From Fodinibius sp964490705 (GTDB taxonomy: Bacteria > Bacteroidota > Rhodothermia > Balneolales > Balneolaceae), in NCBI GenBank assembly GCA_964490705.1, contig CAZBCG010000007.1:109150-173149 (forward strand): a stretch of 64,000 nucleotides of DNA, given 5' to 3'. Position numbers and translations under genes: made by a program. Shown one piece after another: positions 1-8,910 of the stretch. The notes under the pieces are model-generated. The model was not told where the DNA came from. It was given only the letters and a program-made list of their open reading frames with translations, and ran no database searches. Position 1 is the first letter of the stretch, and every line of letters begins with the position of its first letter.

Positions 1-220
1 CTGCGTAATACCATGCTTGTCGTGATTTGCGAGCACGTCGCTGCCTTTTCTTTTCTTCAATGACCGCCTTCACATTGGCAACACTTTTCATATAATCCAG
101 ATGATAATCATCCTGGATAAGTTCGGCCCATAATTCATCAGTCTCCTCGGCAGAAAGTTGACCGTTTACATACCGGTCAATCTTTTCCTCAAGTTCTTTT
201 TTGTTAAAACTCTCAATCAT
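1..220 (-). CDS. N-terminal fragment of an anti-sigma-like or membrane regulatory protein (truncated by window edge)
   Basis: An open frame starts at ATG 220-218 and runs off the left edge, giving 73 residues. The sequence is acidic at first (IDRYVNGQLSAEETDELW) and becomes strongly basic (EEKKRQRRARKSRQ) just before the edge. In Bacteroidota and Balneolota, short N-terminal segments of this kind (a helix with a 'yl.GeLs.ee...w..l..D' pattern followed by a basic stretch and then a membrane helix) are found on anti-sigma-like and TPR-containing membrane proteins. The membrane part lies outside the window, so that role is an inference. It is transcribed divergently from the lipoprotein gene at 471. 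Confidence 0.5.
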   Translation of the reverse strand, partial: MIESFNKKELEEKIDRYVNGQLSAEETDELWAELIQDDYHLDYMKSVANVKAVIEEKKRQRRARKSRQAWYYA

Positions 221-470
221 GATTTTTTGCGCTTAAATTTTGCTTAATTGTACCAAAATACCTCCAAAAAACAAATCTCTAGTAATACAATATCACATCA
301 AAAACCTTTGCATTACTTCATTATGCAAGAGTAAACCAAGACCTAATTGTTACAAAACAATTTTGTATTTCTGAGCAACAATTCACTACAATAAGCCTTC
401 AAAGTGCAAAAACGCCGTATATATGTTTTATTAGAAAATTATAATGTTCCTCCTGATCTAAAATAAGCCC
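221..470. other. AT-rich divergent intergenic region
   Basis: This 250-bp region separates the minus-strand gene ending at 220 from the plus-strand gene at 471. It must hold both promoters. It is A/T-rich and I see no strong hairpin, no Shine-Dalgarno sequence before the ATG at 471 and no open frame worth calling. Confidence 0.4.
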
Positions 471-1913
471 ATGCGCACCGTTATTCACACAATTTTACTA
501 TTTATTAGCATCAGTCTAATAGTGGGATGTAACCCCGAAAATCAAACAACCATTTCAGGACATATCGACTATGCAGGCTCAGCTGACATATTTCTGTCGA
601 AGCAACCCGTTCACTATAAATACGCCCCCAAAAAACACTTCCCAATCTCTGTTGATACCAACGGCAATTTTAGTGTAGATCTCCCCATAGATTCCACACA
701 AATTATTGAATTACATATCGATGATCGGTCGTATCCCGTTGTAGCCACCCCCCATCAACCGCTAACCCTGGAGGTTGCATTTTCTGATTTTCCGAACTCC
801 GTTTCGGTAGATGGATATCCAGAGCCGTGGGACCGCCTGTTTTCTGAATACCGCAATGAGATAGCCCCTATCGAGCAGCAAATTTCCGAAACTCTTCCAG
901 CCTTTCGAGACGGTAAAAACACGAATATTCCGGAGCTCTATAAAAGTAGATATCAAAAAGCACGGCATTATTTTTCTGATACCCCACTGCGAGATTTATA
1001 CTACAAAACTATTGGCGAATATCTGGTGAAACGCCTCGAGGAGATTACCTACCGGCGGACGCAATCGGGTTTCGATCCGAAGCAGAAACGACAGCAAATT
1101 CTGGAAGATGCCAAAGACCTCAACTTCTTTTCGTTTGAATCATTACATGCACAGCGGGCTGGTATTCGTGATTTCACCAATGCCTTTGCCAACACCTTTG
1201 GCGTGGCTGACAGCCTGGAAGAACAACACGGACAAGAACTTACCCAGTACGATGTTAAACGCTTGGGTTATTCCAAACTTGATTCGGCACGCACTTCAGT
1301 GCTCCAATACATCGAGGAGCGTCGAGCAAAGGCCTATGCCCAGATGCACCTGATTGCAGAACGGATCGGAGAAATGTCGCTGGAAGTTGCAACGCCCAGT
1401 TATGAGCAATTTCTGCAAGATTACAACGACTTCCCCACATACACCTCTTTTCTCGAAACTTTTTACCGGCAAATCAAAAGAGTATCTCCCGGTCAGCCTG
1501 CAGTGCCGTTTAGCCTCCCAAACAAAGATGAAAAAATGGTTCAAATGAAAGATTTTAGAGGCAAATATGTACTCCTCGATTTTTGGGCCAGTTGGTGTAT
1601 CCCCTGCCTGGATGAATTTCCGCATATGAAAGAACTGTACAATGAGCACTCCAGAAAAAACTTCGAGATTCTGGCGATCTCAATCGAAGAAGACAGTCTG
1701 CGCTGGCGCCGTGCCCTGCAGCGATTCAATAATCCGTGGCCGCAACTATATGGCGGCAATGGATTTCAACAGCAAACCTTCCAAACTTATCGCGGGGGCG
1801 GCATACCCTTTTACATCCTCGTAGGTCCCGAAGGAAACATCCTTCGCTATAACGATATTCGGCCCTCTTTTAATTTACCAACCATTTTAGACAGCCTAAT
1901 TACAACCAACTGA
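471..1913 (+). CDS. TlpA-family thioredoxin-like lipoprotein
   Basis: This 480-residue protein has a lipoprotein signal peptide ending LIVGC (Cys20), so it should be anchored in the envelope. The first 340 residues form a beta-rich then helical region like the N-terminal part of Bacteroidota thiol-disulfide proteins. The C-terminal 140 residues are a TlpA/AhpC-TSA thioredoxin fold. The redox motif is WCIPC (Cys376, Cys379), preceded by LLDFWAS, with the cis-Pro region at GGGIPF. The family reduces or isomerises disulfides of exported proteins such as cytochromes. The stop lies 4 bp before the next gene, so the two are probably co-transcribed. The specific substrate cannot be read from sequence. 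Confidence 0.85.
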   Translation: MRTVIHTILLFISISLIVGCNPENQTTISGHIDYAGSADIFLSKQPVHYKYAPKKHFPISVDTNGNFSVDLPIDSTQIIELHIDDRSYPVVATPHQPLTLEVAFSDFPNSVSVDGYPEPWDRLFSEYRNEIAPIEQQISETLPAFRDGKNTNIPELYKSRYQKARHYFSDTPLRDLYYKTIGEYLVKRLEEITYRRTQSGFDPKQKRQQILEDAKDLNFFSFESLHAQRAGIRDFTNAFANTFGVADSLEEQHGQELTQYDVKRLGYSKLDSARTSVLQYIEERRAKAYAQMHLIAERIGEMSLEVATPSYEQFLQDYNDFPTYTSFLETFYRQIKRVSPGQPAVPFSLPNKDEKMVQMKDFRGKYVLLDFWASWCIPCLDEFPHMKELYNEHSRKNFEILAISIEEDSLRWRRALQRFNNPWPQLYGGNGFQQQTFQTYRGGGIPFYILVGPEGNILRYNDIRPSFNLPTILDSLITTN

Positions 1914-1917
1914 TTTT

Positions 1918-3042
1918 ATGCATCGCAAACTGCTTTTTGTACTCCTATTCGGATTATCCATCATCAATATTTCGTGCAGTCAGCCTTCATCAAAAACAGT
2001 GCAAGAACCATCGCTGGATGTCAAAATCGGGCAGATGCTCACCATTGGCTTTCGCGGCATGGCCGTTGCCGACACTAATCATATTGTCCGCGATATTGAG
2101 CAATATCACCTCGGCGGCGTCGTATTGTTTGATTATGATGTACCTCGTGGTGAAACCGTTCGAAATATTGAATCACCACAACAGGTGAAAACTCTGGTTG
2201 CCGATCTCAAACAGTTAGCCCAAAAGCCGCTGATTGTATCCATCGATCAGGAAGGGGGAAAAGTTGTACGATTGAAGCCCAAATACGGCTTTCCCCAAAC
2301 GGTTTCGGCGCAATATCTCGGCACGCTCAACAATGCCGACACCACAAAGTTTTATGCCCGTCGCACCGCAAAAACGCTATCAAATATGGGCATCAACGTG
2401 AATTTTGCTCCCGTTGTAGATCTCAATATTAATCCCGACAATCCTATTATCGGTGGACTTGAGCGCAGTTTTTCGGTTGATCCACAGGTTGTTACCAAGA
2501 ATGCCAGCATTGAAATCAATAGCTTTAATGAATACGGGGTTCAATCGGTGCTCAAGCATTTTCCCGGTCACGGCAGCTCCAAGGGCGATTCACACCTGGG
2601 TGTGGTGGATGTTACCGAAACTTGGTCCCAAAAGGAGCTCATTCCCTACGAAAATCTCATTGATTCCAATGAGGTTGATGCGATAATGACGGCTCATATT
2701 TACAATGCCAAACTGGATTCTACCTATCCGGCGACCATGTCGAAACCGACCATTACCGGCATTCTTCGCGACAATCTGGGGTACAATGGCCTCGTCTTCT
2801 CCGACGATCTGATGATGGGCGCCATCCGCAAAGAATATGGACTCAAAACGACAATTAAGCAGACCATCAAGGCGGGTGTTGATATGCTTGTATTTGCAAA
2901 TAATTCGGTCTATGATCGCAATATCGTCCCCAAAGCTCACGATATCATCAAAGAGCTTATTGAAAATGAAACCATAAGCGAAAAACGGATCAACCGGTCC
3001 TACAATCGAATTATGGATTACAAAGGTGCATTCAATCAGTAA
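1918..3042 (+). CDS. nagZ: glycoside hydrolase family 3 beta-N-acetylhexosaminidase-like lipoprotein
   Basis: This 374-residue protein has a lipobox ending NISC (Cys20), so it is an exported lipoprotein, whereas proteobacterial NagZ is cytosolic. The single GH3 barrel carries the NagZ hallmark KHFPGHG (residues 213-219) followed by DSH (224-226), which supplies the unusual Asp/His acid-base dyad. The nucleophile motif is FSDDLMMGAI, with Asp296 the likely nucleophile. The family removes GlcNAc from muropeptides, so a role in peptidoglycan recycling is likely. It lies between the thioredoxin lipoprotein (4 bp upstream) and the DinB-like gene (14 bp downstream), so it sits in a small operon. 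The gene symbol is by family only. Confidence 0.82.
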   Translation: MHRKLLFVLLFGLSIINISCSQPSSKTVQEPSLDVKIGQMLTIGFRGMAVADTNHIVRDIEQYHLGGVVLFDYDVPRGETVRNIESPQQVKTLVADLKQLAQKPLIVSIDQEGGKVVRLKPKYGFPQTVSAQYLGTLNNADTTKFYARRTAKTLSNMGINVNFAPVVDLNINPDNPIIGGLERSFSVDPQVVTKNASIEINSFNEYGVQSVLKHFPGHGSSKGDSHLGVVDVTETWSQKELIPYENLIDSNEVDAIMTAHIYNAKLDSTYPATMSKPTITGILRDNLGYNGLVFSDDLMMGAIRKEYGLKTTIKQTIKAGVDMLVFANNSVYDRNIVPKAHDIIKELIENETISEKRINRSYNRIMDYKGAFNQ

Positions 3043-3056
3043 AAATAAATGATAGG

Positions 3057-3632
3057 ATGAACAACAAATACAGCTATAACTGGTATCTCGAGCAGTTCGA
3101 GGATGCCAAAGAGACCGCAGAAAAATTTATTCTTTCAGTGGATGAGGTGCGATTTCTGCAGCCGCCCACACAGGGTCGGTGGAGCGTAGCCGAGTGCTAT
3201 GGTCACCTGATTAAATTTGGGAATCTATATCTCAAAAAAGTGGAGCCGGGCATAGCCAATGCAGACAAGACCAGCGATAATCCGGATCGGGTGTTTCAAC
3301 CGCGATGGATTACACAAAAAGTCATCAACTTTTTTGAACCGCCCTACAAAATGAAGATAAAAACGGTTAAACAGATGAAACCGGAACCCGTATCAGGGTA
3401 TAATCGTATGGAACTGCTCGATGAATACATCAATCTACAGGATCGCTTTACTGCCCTGTTGGAGAAGGGGCACCATCAACATGTTCATTTGAGCGCGGTA
3501 AAAGTACCACACCCGATCTTTTCTTTTCTAAAGCTGAGTTTATCAGAATGTTTTGCCCTTGCTGAGGTACATCAGCGTCGGCATCAATGGCAGGCGAAAC
3601 AGACGCTGGAAGCGCTGGATAACAAAACCTGA
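3057..3632 (+). CDS. DinB-like superfamily protein
   Basis: This 191-residue protein resembles the DinB/YfiT four-helix metal-binding fold. The recognisable features are a GRWSVAECYGHL segment (first His ligand region) and a C-terminal AEVHQRRHQWQ segment that supplies the other His ligands. Members of this fold include bacillithiol or mycothiol transferases and many proteins of unknown substrate. It follows the NagZ-like gene with a 14-bp gap and ends the leftmost plus-strand operon. The reaction cannot be assigned. The bases after the stop contain the dispersed palindrome at 3730-3756. Confidence 0.72.
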   Translation: MNNKYSYNWYLEQFEDAKETAEKFILSVDEVRFLQPPTQGRWSVAECYGHLIKFGNLYLKKVEPGIANADKTSDNPDRVFQPRWITQKVINFFEPPYKMKIKTVKQMKPEPVSGYNRMELLDEYINLQDRFTALLEKGHHQHVHLSAVKVPHPIFSFLKLSLSECFALAEVHQRRHQWQAKQTLEALDNKT

Positions 3633-3729
3633 AAAAAGTTCTTTAAGGCATACGAATTCTAAGCTTTTATCTTTTTGTATCCAGACAAAGGAATGCTCAA
3701 TGTTTGGGCAGTTCCATCTAGTCAAAATA

Positions 3730-3756
3730 GATCCTGAAACAAGTTCAGGATGACAT
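3730..3756. repeat. REP-like dispersed palindrome, copy a
   Basis: The element has arms ATCCTGAA and TTCAGGAT around a CAAG centre, followed by GACAT. The same core recurs at 12242-12267 and, with variations, at 15366, 15422, 38600 and 52423. It lies between the convergent DinB-like and CrtZ-like genes, where it could also act as a transcript-end hairpin. Confidence 0.8.
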
Positions 3757-3762
3757 AAGTAG

Positions 3763-4209
3763 TTATTTCTTGTACTTGTCATAGGGAAACAAAAACAGGC
3801 CATAGGGCTCTTGCCCTTCTTTGTCGATGGATTGGTGATGTCGCTGATGCGCATAGCGAATGAGCCGCATAATTTTGTTGTCGCTTTTGAAAGGCATAAA
3901 CCGCTTGTGCGCAAACAGGTCGTGAATCACAAAATACAGGATGCCATATACGGCAATGCCAGTGCCAATCCCAAAGCTGGCTGACTGCAGCGGAGTTGCC
4001 ATCCCAAGGTACATCAGATAGAGCGAAACGCCCGAAAAAAACACCGAGAACAGATCATTTAGCTCAAACAGGCCGTGATTGGGTTCGTGATGCGAACGGT
4101 GAATTTCCCAAAGGAATCCGTGAAAAATAAAGCGATGCACCAGATATGAAACGATTTCCATGCCGGCAAAACCGAGCACAATCCATCCGATAAAAACTAA
4201 TATCTGCAT
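3763..4209 (-). CDS. crtZ: CrtZ-type carotenoid (beta-carotene) hydroxylase
   Basis: This 148-residue membrane protein belongs to the fatty-acid hydroxylase/CrtZ di-iron family. The His clusters are visible: HRFIFHG, HRSHHEPNHG, HDLFAHKRF and HQRHHQS, interleaved with hydrophobic helices. In carotenoid producers CrtZ adds 3-hydroxyl groups to beta-ionone rings, giving zeaxanthin-type pigments. A phytoene-desaturase-like gene is present 38 kb away at 41775, so the pathway genes are not clustered. Length matches the bacterial CrtZ family (about 150-175 residues). Substrate is inferred from family. Confidence 0.82.
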   Translation of the reverse strand: MQILVFIGWIVLGFAGMEIVSYLVHRFIFHGFLWEIHRSHHEPNHGLFELNDLFSVFFSGVSLYLMYLGMATPLQSASFGIGTGIAVYGILYFVIHDLFAHKRFMPFKSDNKIMRLIRYAHQRHHQSIDKEGQEPYGLFLFPYDKYKK

Positions 4210-4316
4210 GACAATATGTATTCAGTCAGTATGAATAATTTCAAACATAGATATCAAAGCAGGGACTTAATCCCAAGTAAAAATTGTTTACCACACAGAA
4301 GAAACAGGACTGCGCT

Positions 4317-4754
4317 ATGGAAGAGTTCAGAATCACCGATATTTACTCGGGCAATATAGATCGCGAGCCCAAGCAGGATGATAACCGCTTTCGTAAAGAA
4401 ACAGGATTTCCGTCACCGGCACGCGATCACTTTGAAAAACCACTGTCGCTGGATGAATATATCATAAAACGTCCCGCGGCCACGTTTTTTATGCGAGTGA
4501 AAGGAGACGGCTTACAAAATATCGGAATTTTCTCAGATGATATTCTCGTTATAGATCGCTCCATTACTCCATCCGCCCGGCATCTGATTGTGGCCATTTT
4601 GGAGGGGAAAATGGTGGTTCGAAAACTTTTGAAGAAAGGTAGCGTAATGTATATCGCAACGGACGAAAACTTCGACAATGCCCGACAAATTACCAACGAA
4701 CTTGATTTCGAGATCTGGGGAGTCGTCTCCCACGCCATCCACAAGTATATTTAA
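4317..4754 (+). CDS. UmuD/LexA-like S24 protein with both catalytic residues replaced
   Basis: This 145-residue protein aligns without gaps to E. coli UmuD (offset of five residues). The self-cleavage region is conserved (TGFPSPARD, Thr29-Gly30 matching Cys24-Gly25). The nucleophile position (UmuD Ser60, in GDSM) is Gly65 here (KGDGL, GGC codon at 4509), and the catalytic Lys97 position is Arg102 (VVRKL). The Ser/Lys dyad is therefore absent, so self-cleavage is not expected. UmuD controls translesion polymerase V; no umuC or other DNA polymerase gene is nearby. I start at ATG 4317, which matches UmuD length; an in-frame TTG at 4284 would add 11 residues. It is followed 18 bp later by a TetR-like gene. 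Confidence 0.8.
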   Translation: MEEFRITDIYSGNIDREPKQDDNRFRKETGFPSPARDHFEKPLSLDEYIIKRPAATFFMRVKGDGLQNIGIFSDDILVIDRSITPSARHLIVAILEGKMVVRKLLKKGSVMYIATDENFDNARQITNELDFEIWGVVSHAIHKYI

Positions 4755-4772
4755 ATGAATCAGTAATTTATT

Positions 4773-5471
4773 ATGGATACGTTTAATCCCGAAACATTTG
4801 AAACAAAATTCCAGATTGCTGATGCGGCAACGGATCTGTATATCGAAGGCGACGGGCACTTTTTGATCAAGGATGTCGCCCACGCTGTGGATCTGGATCC
4901 CGCCGAAGTGTTCAATTATTTCCCCAATAAAAAGGCAATTCTCAAGTTCTACTACGCTTCACTGATCATCCGGTACGAAATGATGATTGATGAAATTGAC
5001 GGATTTGAATCTTACACTCTCAGCGAAAAGCTCTCAAATTTTGCGTTCACCAGTTTTGATATGCTCCGCGAGAAAGAACCGTTTGTAGAGGCAACATTCA
5101 AGGATTATATCATCCACTGCTTTGGCAAAACGGATTATGAGAAAGAGGTTGAACGCCTCATCAAACAATTTCTGGAAAACGATTCCCAGATCTCCATCGC
5201 CTCTACCCTTGTCCTAAATGAATATGCGTACAGTTTTCTGCGTCGGCAATATTTAGAACTCGTCCGGTTTTGGCTGAACGATACGAGCGAAGATAAGGAG
5301 CTGACGATGGAGCTTACCGACAAGGTTACAGGCGTTCTTCAGGAATTCATTTACAACCCGGTGCTCGACAAAAGTTTTGATCTCTTGAAATTTATGCATG
5401 CAAACCGAAAAGCGATTTTCAAAAATATCCCAGGTATCAAACAGATCTGTTCAAAAATTGAAATACGATAA
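4773..5471 (+). CDS. TetR/AcrR-like transcriptional regulator
   Basis: This 232-residue, mostly helical protein has an N-terminal HTH resembling TetR family members: IADAATDLYIEGD, then the recognition region DVAHAVDLDPAEVFNYFPNKKAIL. The rest is the helical ligand-binding and dimerisation domain, with no family-specific motif that I recognise. The next gene, an ABC1-type kinase, begins 3 bp after the stop, so the two are one transcript. A TetR-like gene next to an ABC1 kinase suggests joint control of a membrane or lipid process, but the ligand is unknown. Confidence 0.75.
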   Translation: MDTFNPETFETKFQIADAATDLYIEGDGHFLIKDVAHAVDLDPAEVFNYFPNKKAILKFYYASLIIRYEMMIDEIDGFESYTLSEKLSNFAFTSFDMLREKEPFVEATFKDYIIHCFGKTDYEKEVERLIKQFLENDSQISIASTLVLNEYAYSFLRRQYLELVRFWLNDTSEDKELTMELTDKVTGVLQEFIYNPVLDKSFDLLKFMHANRKAIFKNIPGIKQICSKIEIR

Positions 5472-5474
5472 TAT

Positions 5475-6806
5475 ATGAGTGACAATTTTCCATCATCAAA
5501 AATTGAGCGCGGTAAAATATTTGCAAAAACCGGGCTCAAAGTAGGTACCAACTATGCCAAGCGCTATCTCAAAAAATCGGTAGGCAAAGAAGAAACGGAG
5601 GAAGAGGGACGAGAATTCCATACTCAAAATGCACAGCAGGTATTCAACGAGTTTACCAAGCTTCGCGGCACGGCCCTTAAAATTGCCCAGTCGCTAAGTA
5701 TGGACGACGGCATGCTGCCCGAAGAGTTTGCCGAAGTGATGAGCGAATCACAGTACAGCGTGCCGCCCATCAACAAGGCACTGGCGCGCTCGATCATCAA
5801 AAAAGAGTTGGGGAATTATCCCGAGAACCTATTTGCGGAGTTTAACCCCGAGGCTATTGCTGCAGCATCCATCGGACAGGTGCACGAGGCACGGCTCAAA
5901 AACGGACAAAAAGTGGCCATTAAGATTCAGTATCCGAATGTAAAGAATACCATCCACTCGGATATGACCATGGCCAAAACGCTGATTCGCCGAATGGTCA
6001 ACGGCAATGGGAAGCTGGATGAGTATTTTGATGAGATCGAAGAAACGCTGATGGAGGAAACGGATTACCTACAGGAGGCCGAATATCTCGAATATTTTTA
6101 TGATCGATTTCCCAGAAAAAAATACATTACGCCCAAACACATCGACAAATTTTCGACCGGTAAAGTATTGACCATGAGCTTTTTGGAGGGACAGCATCTG
6201 AAAGAGTTTCTACAAAATGATCCCCCGCAAGAACAGAAAAACCACTTTGGTCAACTATTGTGGGATTTCTTCCACGACCAGGTTGAGCAGCGCAATTTCA
6301 TTCATGCGGATACACATCCCGGCAACTTTTTCTTCCGCGAAGACGGTCGCCTGGGCGTCATCGATTTTGGATGCGTAAAGAAGTTCTCCGAAGAATTTAC
6401 ACACAATTACATGAAGCTGTTGCCAACGCACCTGGAGGGTGACGAACAAAAGATTCGCGAACTCTATACACGACTTGATATCATTAAGGAAAATCCCAGG
6501 GATCCCGAAAAAGAAGAAGAGTTCTTCCAGTTTTGCAAGGCGTTCGGTGATACCTTTGCCCTACCCTATACCGGAAACCAATTTGATTTCGGAGATTCAC
6601 AATTTAGGGATAAAATCAGGCACTTTGCCAAGGAACTGCCCACCAAAAATGAGCCGCGCGGTGACAAAAATTTCATTTACAGCACCAAAGTCCACATGGG
6701 ACTTTATAACATGCTCATGAAGTTGGGCGCCGAAATTGATACCGAGCGCAGTAAAAATCTGACCCATAACATGATTGACATTATGGGTCAGGAAGTAGCT
6801 GAATAG
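5475..6806 (+). CDS. ABC1/UbiB (AarF-like) atypical kinase
   Basis: This 443-residue protein has the ABC1 kinase-like core. Visible motifs are the Ala-rich loop AAASIGQVHEA, the VAIKIQYP lysine strand, the HADTHPGNFF catalytic loop and GVIDFGCVK (the DFG equivalent). The N-terminal regulatory motif, KxGQ in UbiB/ADCK3, reads KIAQ here, so Gly is replaced by Ala. The family supports quinone biosynthesis or lipid homeostasis through ATPase activity. No long C-terminal transmembrane hairpin is obvious. It is coupled to the TetR-like gene upstream and ends at the bidirectional hairpin at 6834-6866. Confidence 0.85.
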   Translation: MSDNFPSSKIERGKIFAKTGLKVGTNYAKRYLKKSVGKEETEEEGREFHTQNAQQVFNEFTKLRGTALKIAQSLSMDDGMLPEEFAEVMSESQYSVPPINKALARSIIKKELGNYPENLFAEFNPEAIAAASIGQVHEARLKNGQKVAIKIQYPNVKNTIHSDMTMAKTLIRRMVNGNGKLDEYFDEIEETLMEETDYLQEAEYLEYFYDRFPRKKYITPKHIDKFSTGKVLTMSFLEGQHLKEFLQNDPPQEQKNHFGQLLWDFFHDQVEQRNFIHADTHPGNFFFREDGRLGVIDFGCVKKFSEEFTHNYMKLLPTHLEGDEQKIRELYTRLDIIKENPRDPEKEEEFFQFCKAFGDTFALPYTGNQFDFGDSQFRDKIRHFAKELPTKNEPRGDKNFIYSTKVHMGLYNMLMKLGAEIDTERSKNLTHNMIDIMGQEVAE

Positions 6807-6833
6807 CCCAATTTATAATATTTCATGAATAAA

Positions 6834-6866
6834 AAACCCGCAAGGTTTTCGAAACCTTGCGGGTTT
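6834..6866. terminator. bidirectional intrinsic terminator
   Basis: A perfect 15-bp stem (AAACCCGCAAGGTTT and its complement) encloses a TCG loop. A and T tracts flank both sides, so it can end the ABC1 kinase transcript on plus and hflC on minus. Confidence 0.9.
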
Positions 6867-6893
6867 GCTATTACTAACTTTTAACGATTTCCG

Positions 6894-7841
6894 TTACTCC
6901 TGAATATCGTTCAGATATCTATAGAATTCGCTGTTGGTCGAAAGAATAATGGATGTTTGATCATCAAACACCTGGCCGTATGATTCCATTGTACGCGTAA
7001 AGTTATAGAGCTCACGTGCCGCATTCGACTGGTCATAAGCGTTTGCGTAAATGGCCGTTGCTCGAGCATCAGCCTCACCGCGAATTTCTTCGGCTTTGCG
7101 AAATGCCTCCGACTGAATGGTCTTCAGTTCACGATCTTTCTCACCGTTAATTCGCGCTGCCTCACCTTCACCTTCGGAACGAAATTTATCAGCAATACGA
7201 TTGCGCTCACTAATCATGCGATCATAGACCGTCTTACGCACATTTTCCACGTAATTGATACGCTTGAAACGAAAGTCCAGAATTTCGAGCCCAAGATCAG
7301 ACGCCCGCTCATTGGCCAATTCTTGAATCGACGCCTGGATAGAGTCTCGTCCCTCGGCAATGTCTTCCAGAGAATCTTCCACAATATCCGTGATCGTAGC
7401 TCCTGATTTGGGATCGCGATTCGTGGAACGAACCACCTCGACGAGATCTTGCGAAGCAATAGCATTACGGGTTTCCCCATCGAGGATATCATCGAGCCGC
7501 GATTGTGCACCGCGCTCATCCCGAAGCCGCTTAAAAAACTGCAGCGGATCGGTAATCTGCCAGCGCGCGTAGGTATCCACAAAAATAAACTTCTTGTCTT
7601 TGGTCGGCACCTGATTTCGGTCGCCATCCCATGCGAGATAACGCTCATCAAAATAGTGGGCCTTCTGCATAAACGGAATCTTGAATTTTAATCCCGGTTC
7701 CGTAACAGCATCTCCCACAGGATCGCCAAACTGTGTAATGATAACCTGCTCCGTTTCATCAACAATATAAACGCCGTCAAGTGCAACAAGGATGGCAAGT
7801 CCAAAAACGGCAAAGAGTGCAATATGTTTCCAATTCTTCAT
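6894..7841 (-). CDS. hflC: HflC, SPFH/prohibitin-family membrane protein
   Basis: This 315-residue protein has an N-terminal membrane anchor (residues 8-26) followed by an SPFH/band-7 domain (TEQVIITQFGDPVG onward). A long Ala/Glu/Arg-rich coiled coil (about residues 195-265) precedes the C-terminal tail. HflC pairs with HflK to form a membrane cage around FtsH and limits its proteolysis of membrane proteins. The start codon lies 2 bp after the hflK stop, in the usual hflK-hflC order. ftsH is not in the window. Confidence 0.92.
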   Translation of the reverse strand: MKNWKHIALFAVFGLAILVALDGVYIVDETEQVIITQFGDPVGDAVTEPGLKFKIPFMQKAHYFDERYLAWDGDRNQVPTKDKKFIFVDTYARWQITDPLQFFKRLRDERGAQSRLDDILDGETRNAIASQDLVEVVRSTNRDPKSGATITDIVEDSLEDIAEGRDSIQASIQELANERASDLGLEILDFRFKRINYVENVRKTVYDRMISERNRIADKFRSEGEGEAARINGEKDRELKTIQSEAFRKAEEIRGEADARATAIYANAYDQSNAARELYNFTRTMESYGQVFDDQTSIILSTNSEFYRYLNDIQE

Positions 7842-7843
7842 AG

Positions 7844-8860
7844 TTAATTACCCTGTGAATTTGAATTCGAATTCGGCTTATTGACCTTCACGCCATCCAT
7901 CTGCATCTGTAGCAGTGGCAATACATTATTTCCATTCTGATCGGTCACGATCTTGTTCCCAATCTTGGGCAGTATATCCTCAAGCGTCTCCAGGTAAATA
8001 CGACGCTTGGTCACTTCGGGAGCCTTAATATATTCGCGATACAACTGATTAAACCGCGAAGCCTGTCCTTCTGACCGGTTGATGCGATTAATTGCATACC
8101 CTTCGGCCTGCTGGATGGTCTCTTGTGCCTGTCCGCGAGCCCGGGGAATCACTTTGTTATATTCGGATTTCGCCTGATTAATGAGCGTTTCTTTCTGTTG
8201 TTGCGCCTCATTAACAGCATTAAACGACGGCTTTACCGGGTCCGGGGGATTGATATCCTGCAACACCACCTGGTCGATTCGCAACCCCGATTCATACTCA
8301 TCACAAAGTTCCTGGATCAGCTTTTGTGCTTCGGCAGCTACTTCTGCACGACCTACGGTAAGTACCTCGTTGACCGTTCGGTCGCCCACAACCTGGCGCA
8401 TCGCCGATTCCGACATATCACGCAACGTCTGTTCGGGATTCCGAATCTTAAACAAAAAATCATACGGATCCTCAACGCGGTACTGCACCACCCACTCGAC
8501 ATCCGCCAAGTTCAGGTCGCCCGTAAGCATAAGCGACTCATTGGTATAGGGATCTTTGGAGTAACTCGTATTGACCCCTGCATCTACAGTACGATACCCA
8601 AACTCGTGCTTAAGCTGTCGCTGCACGGGCACATACCGCACATCTTCAACAAATGGGACTTTAAAGTTCAAGCCCGGTTGGGCAGTCCTTGTAAATTCTC
8701 CAAATCGTGTAACGATGCCCACCTCTTCAGGATTTACCGTAAAAAAGGAGGCAAAACCCACGACAAACAACAGTACACCTATTACGATGTACCGGATATT
8801 TTTGCTCAAACTTTTGAGCTGTGACGGCACATTCATGCCGGAAAAATTATTTTCAGCCAT
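7844..8860 (-). CDS. hflK: HflK, SPFH/prohibitin-family membrane protein
   Basis: This 338-residue protein has a cytoplasmic N-terminus, one membrane helix (about residues 24-43) and an SPFH domain starting FFTVNPEEVGIVTRFGEF. The mid-region EAQQQKETLINQAKSEYNKV and following residues form the HflK coiled coil. It partners with the adjacent HflC to regulate FtsH at the inner membrane. The C-terminus is short and Asn/Ser-rich. The promoter should lie in the gap after the phosphatase gene, where two hairpins are found. Confidence 0.92.
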   Translation of the reverse strand: MAENNFSGMNVPSQLKSLSKNIRYIVIGVLLFVVGFASFFTVNPEEVGIVTRFGEFTRTAQPGLNFKVPFVEDVRYVPVQRQLKHEFGYRTVDAGVNTSYSKDPYTNESLMLTGDLNLADVEWVVQYRVEDPYDFLFKIRNPEQTLRDMSESAMRQVVGDRTVNEVLTVGRAEVAAEAQKLIQELCDEYESGLRIDQVVLQDINPPDPVKPSFNAVNEAQQQKETLINQAKSEYNKVIPRARGQAQETIQQAEGYAINRINRSEGQASRFNQLYREYIKAPEVTKRRIYLETLEDILPKIGNKIVTDQNGNNVLPLLQMQMDGVKVNKPNSNSNSQGN

Positions 8861-8910
8861 TAGTACATTAGTTTCTGATTAGAAAGAAAAGAATTGAAAG
8901 TAAAAACTAG

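Noticed and set aside
3543..3914. Minus-strand frame containing CHPELVSGS
   Set aside because: That peptide is simply the translation of the REP-like palindrome at 3730-3756, and the frame overlaps two better genes.
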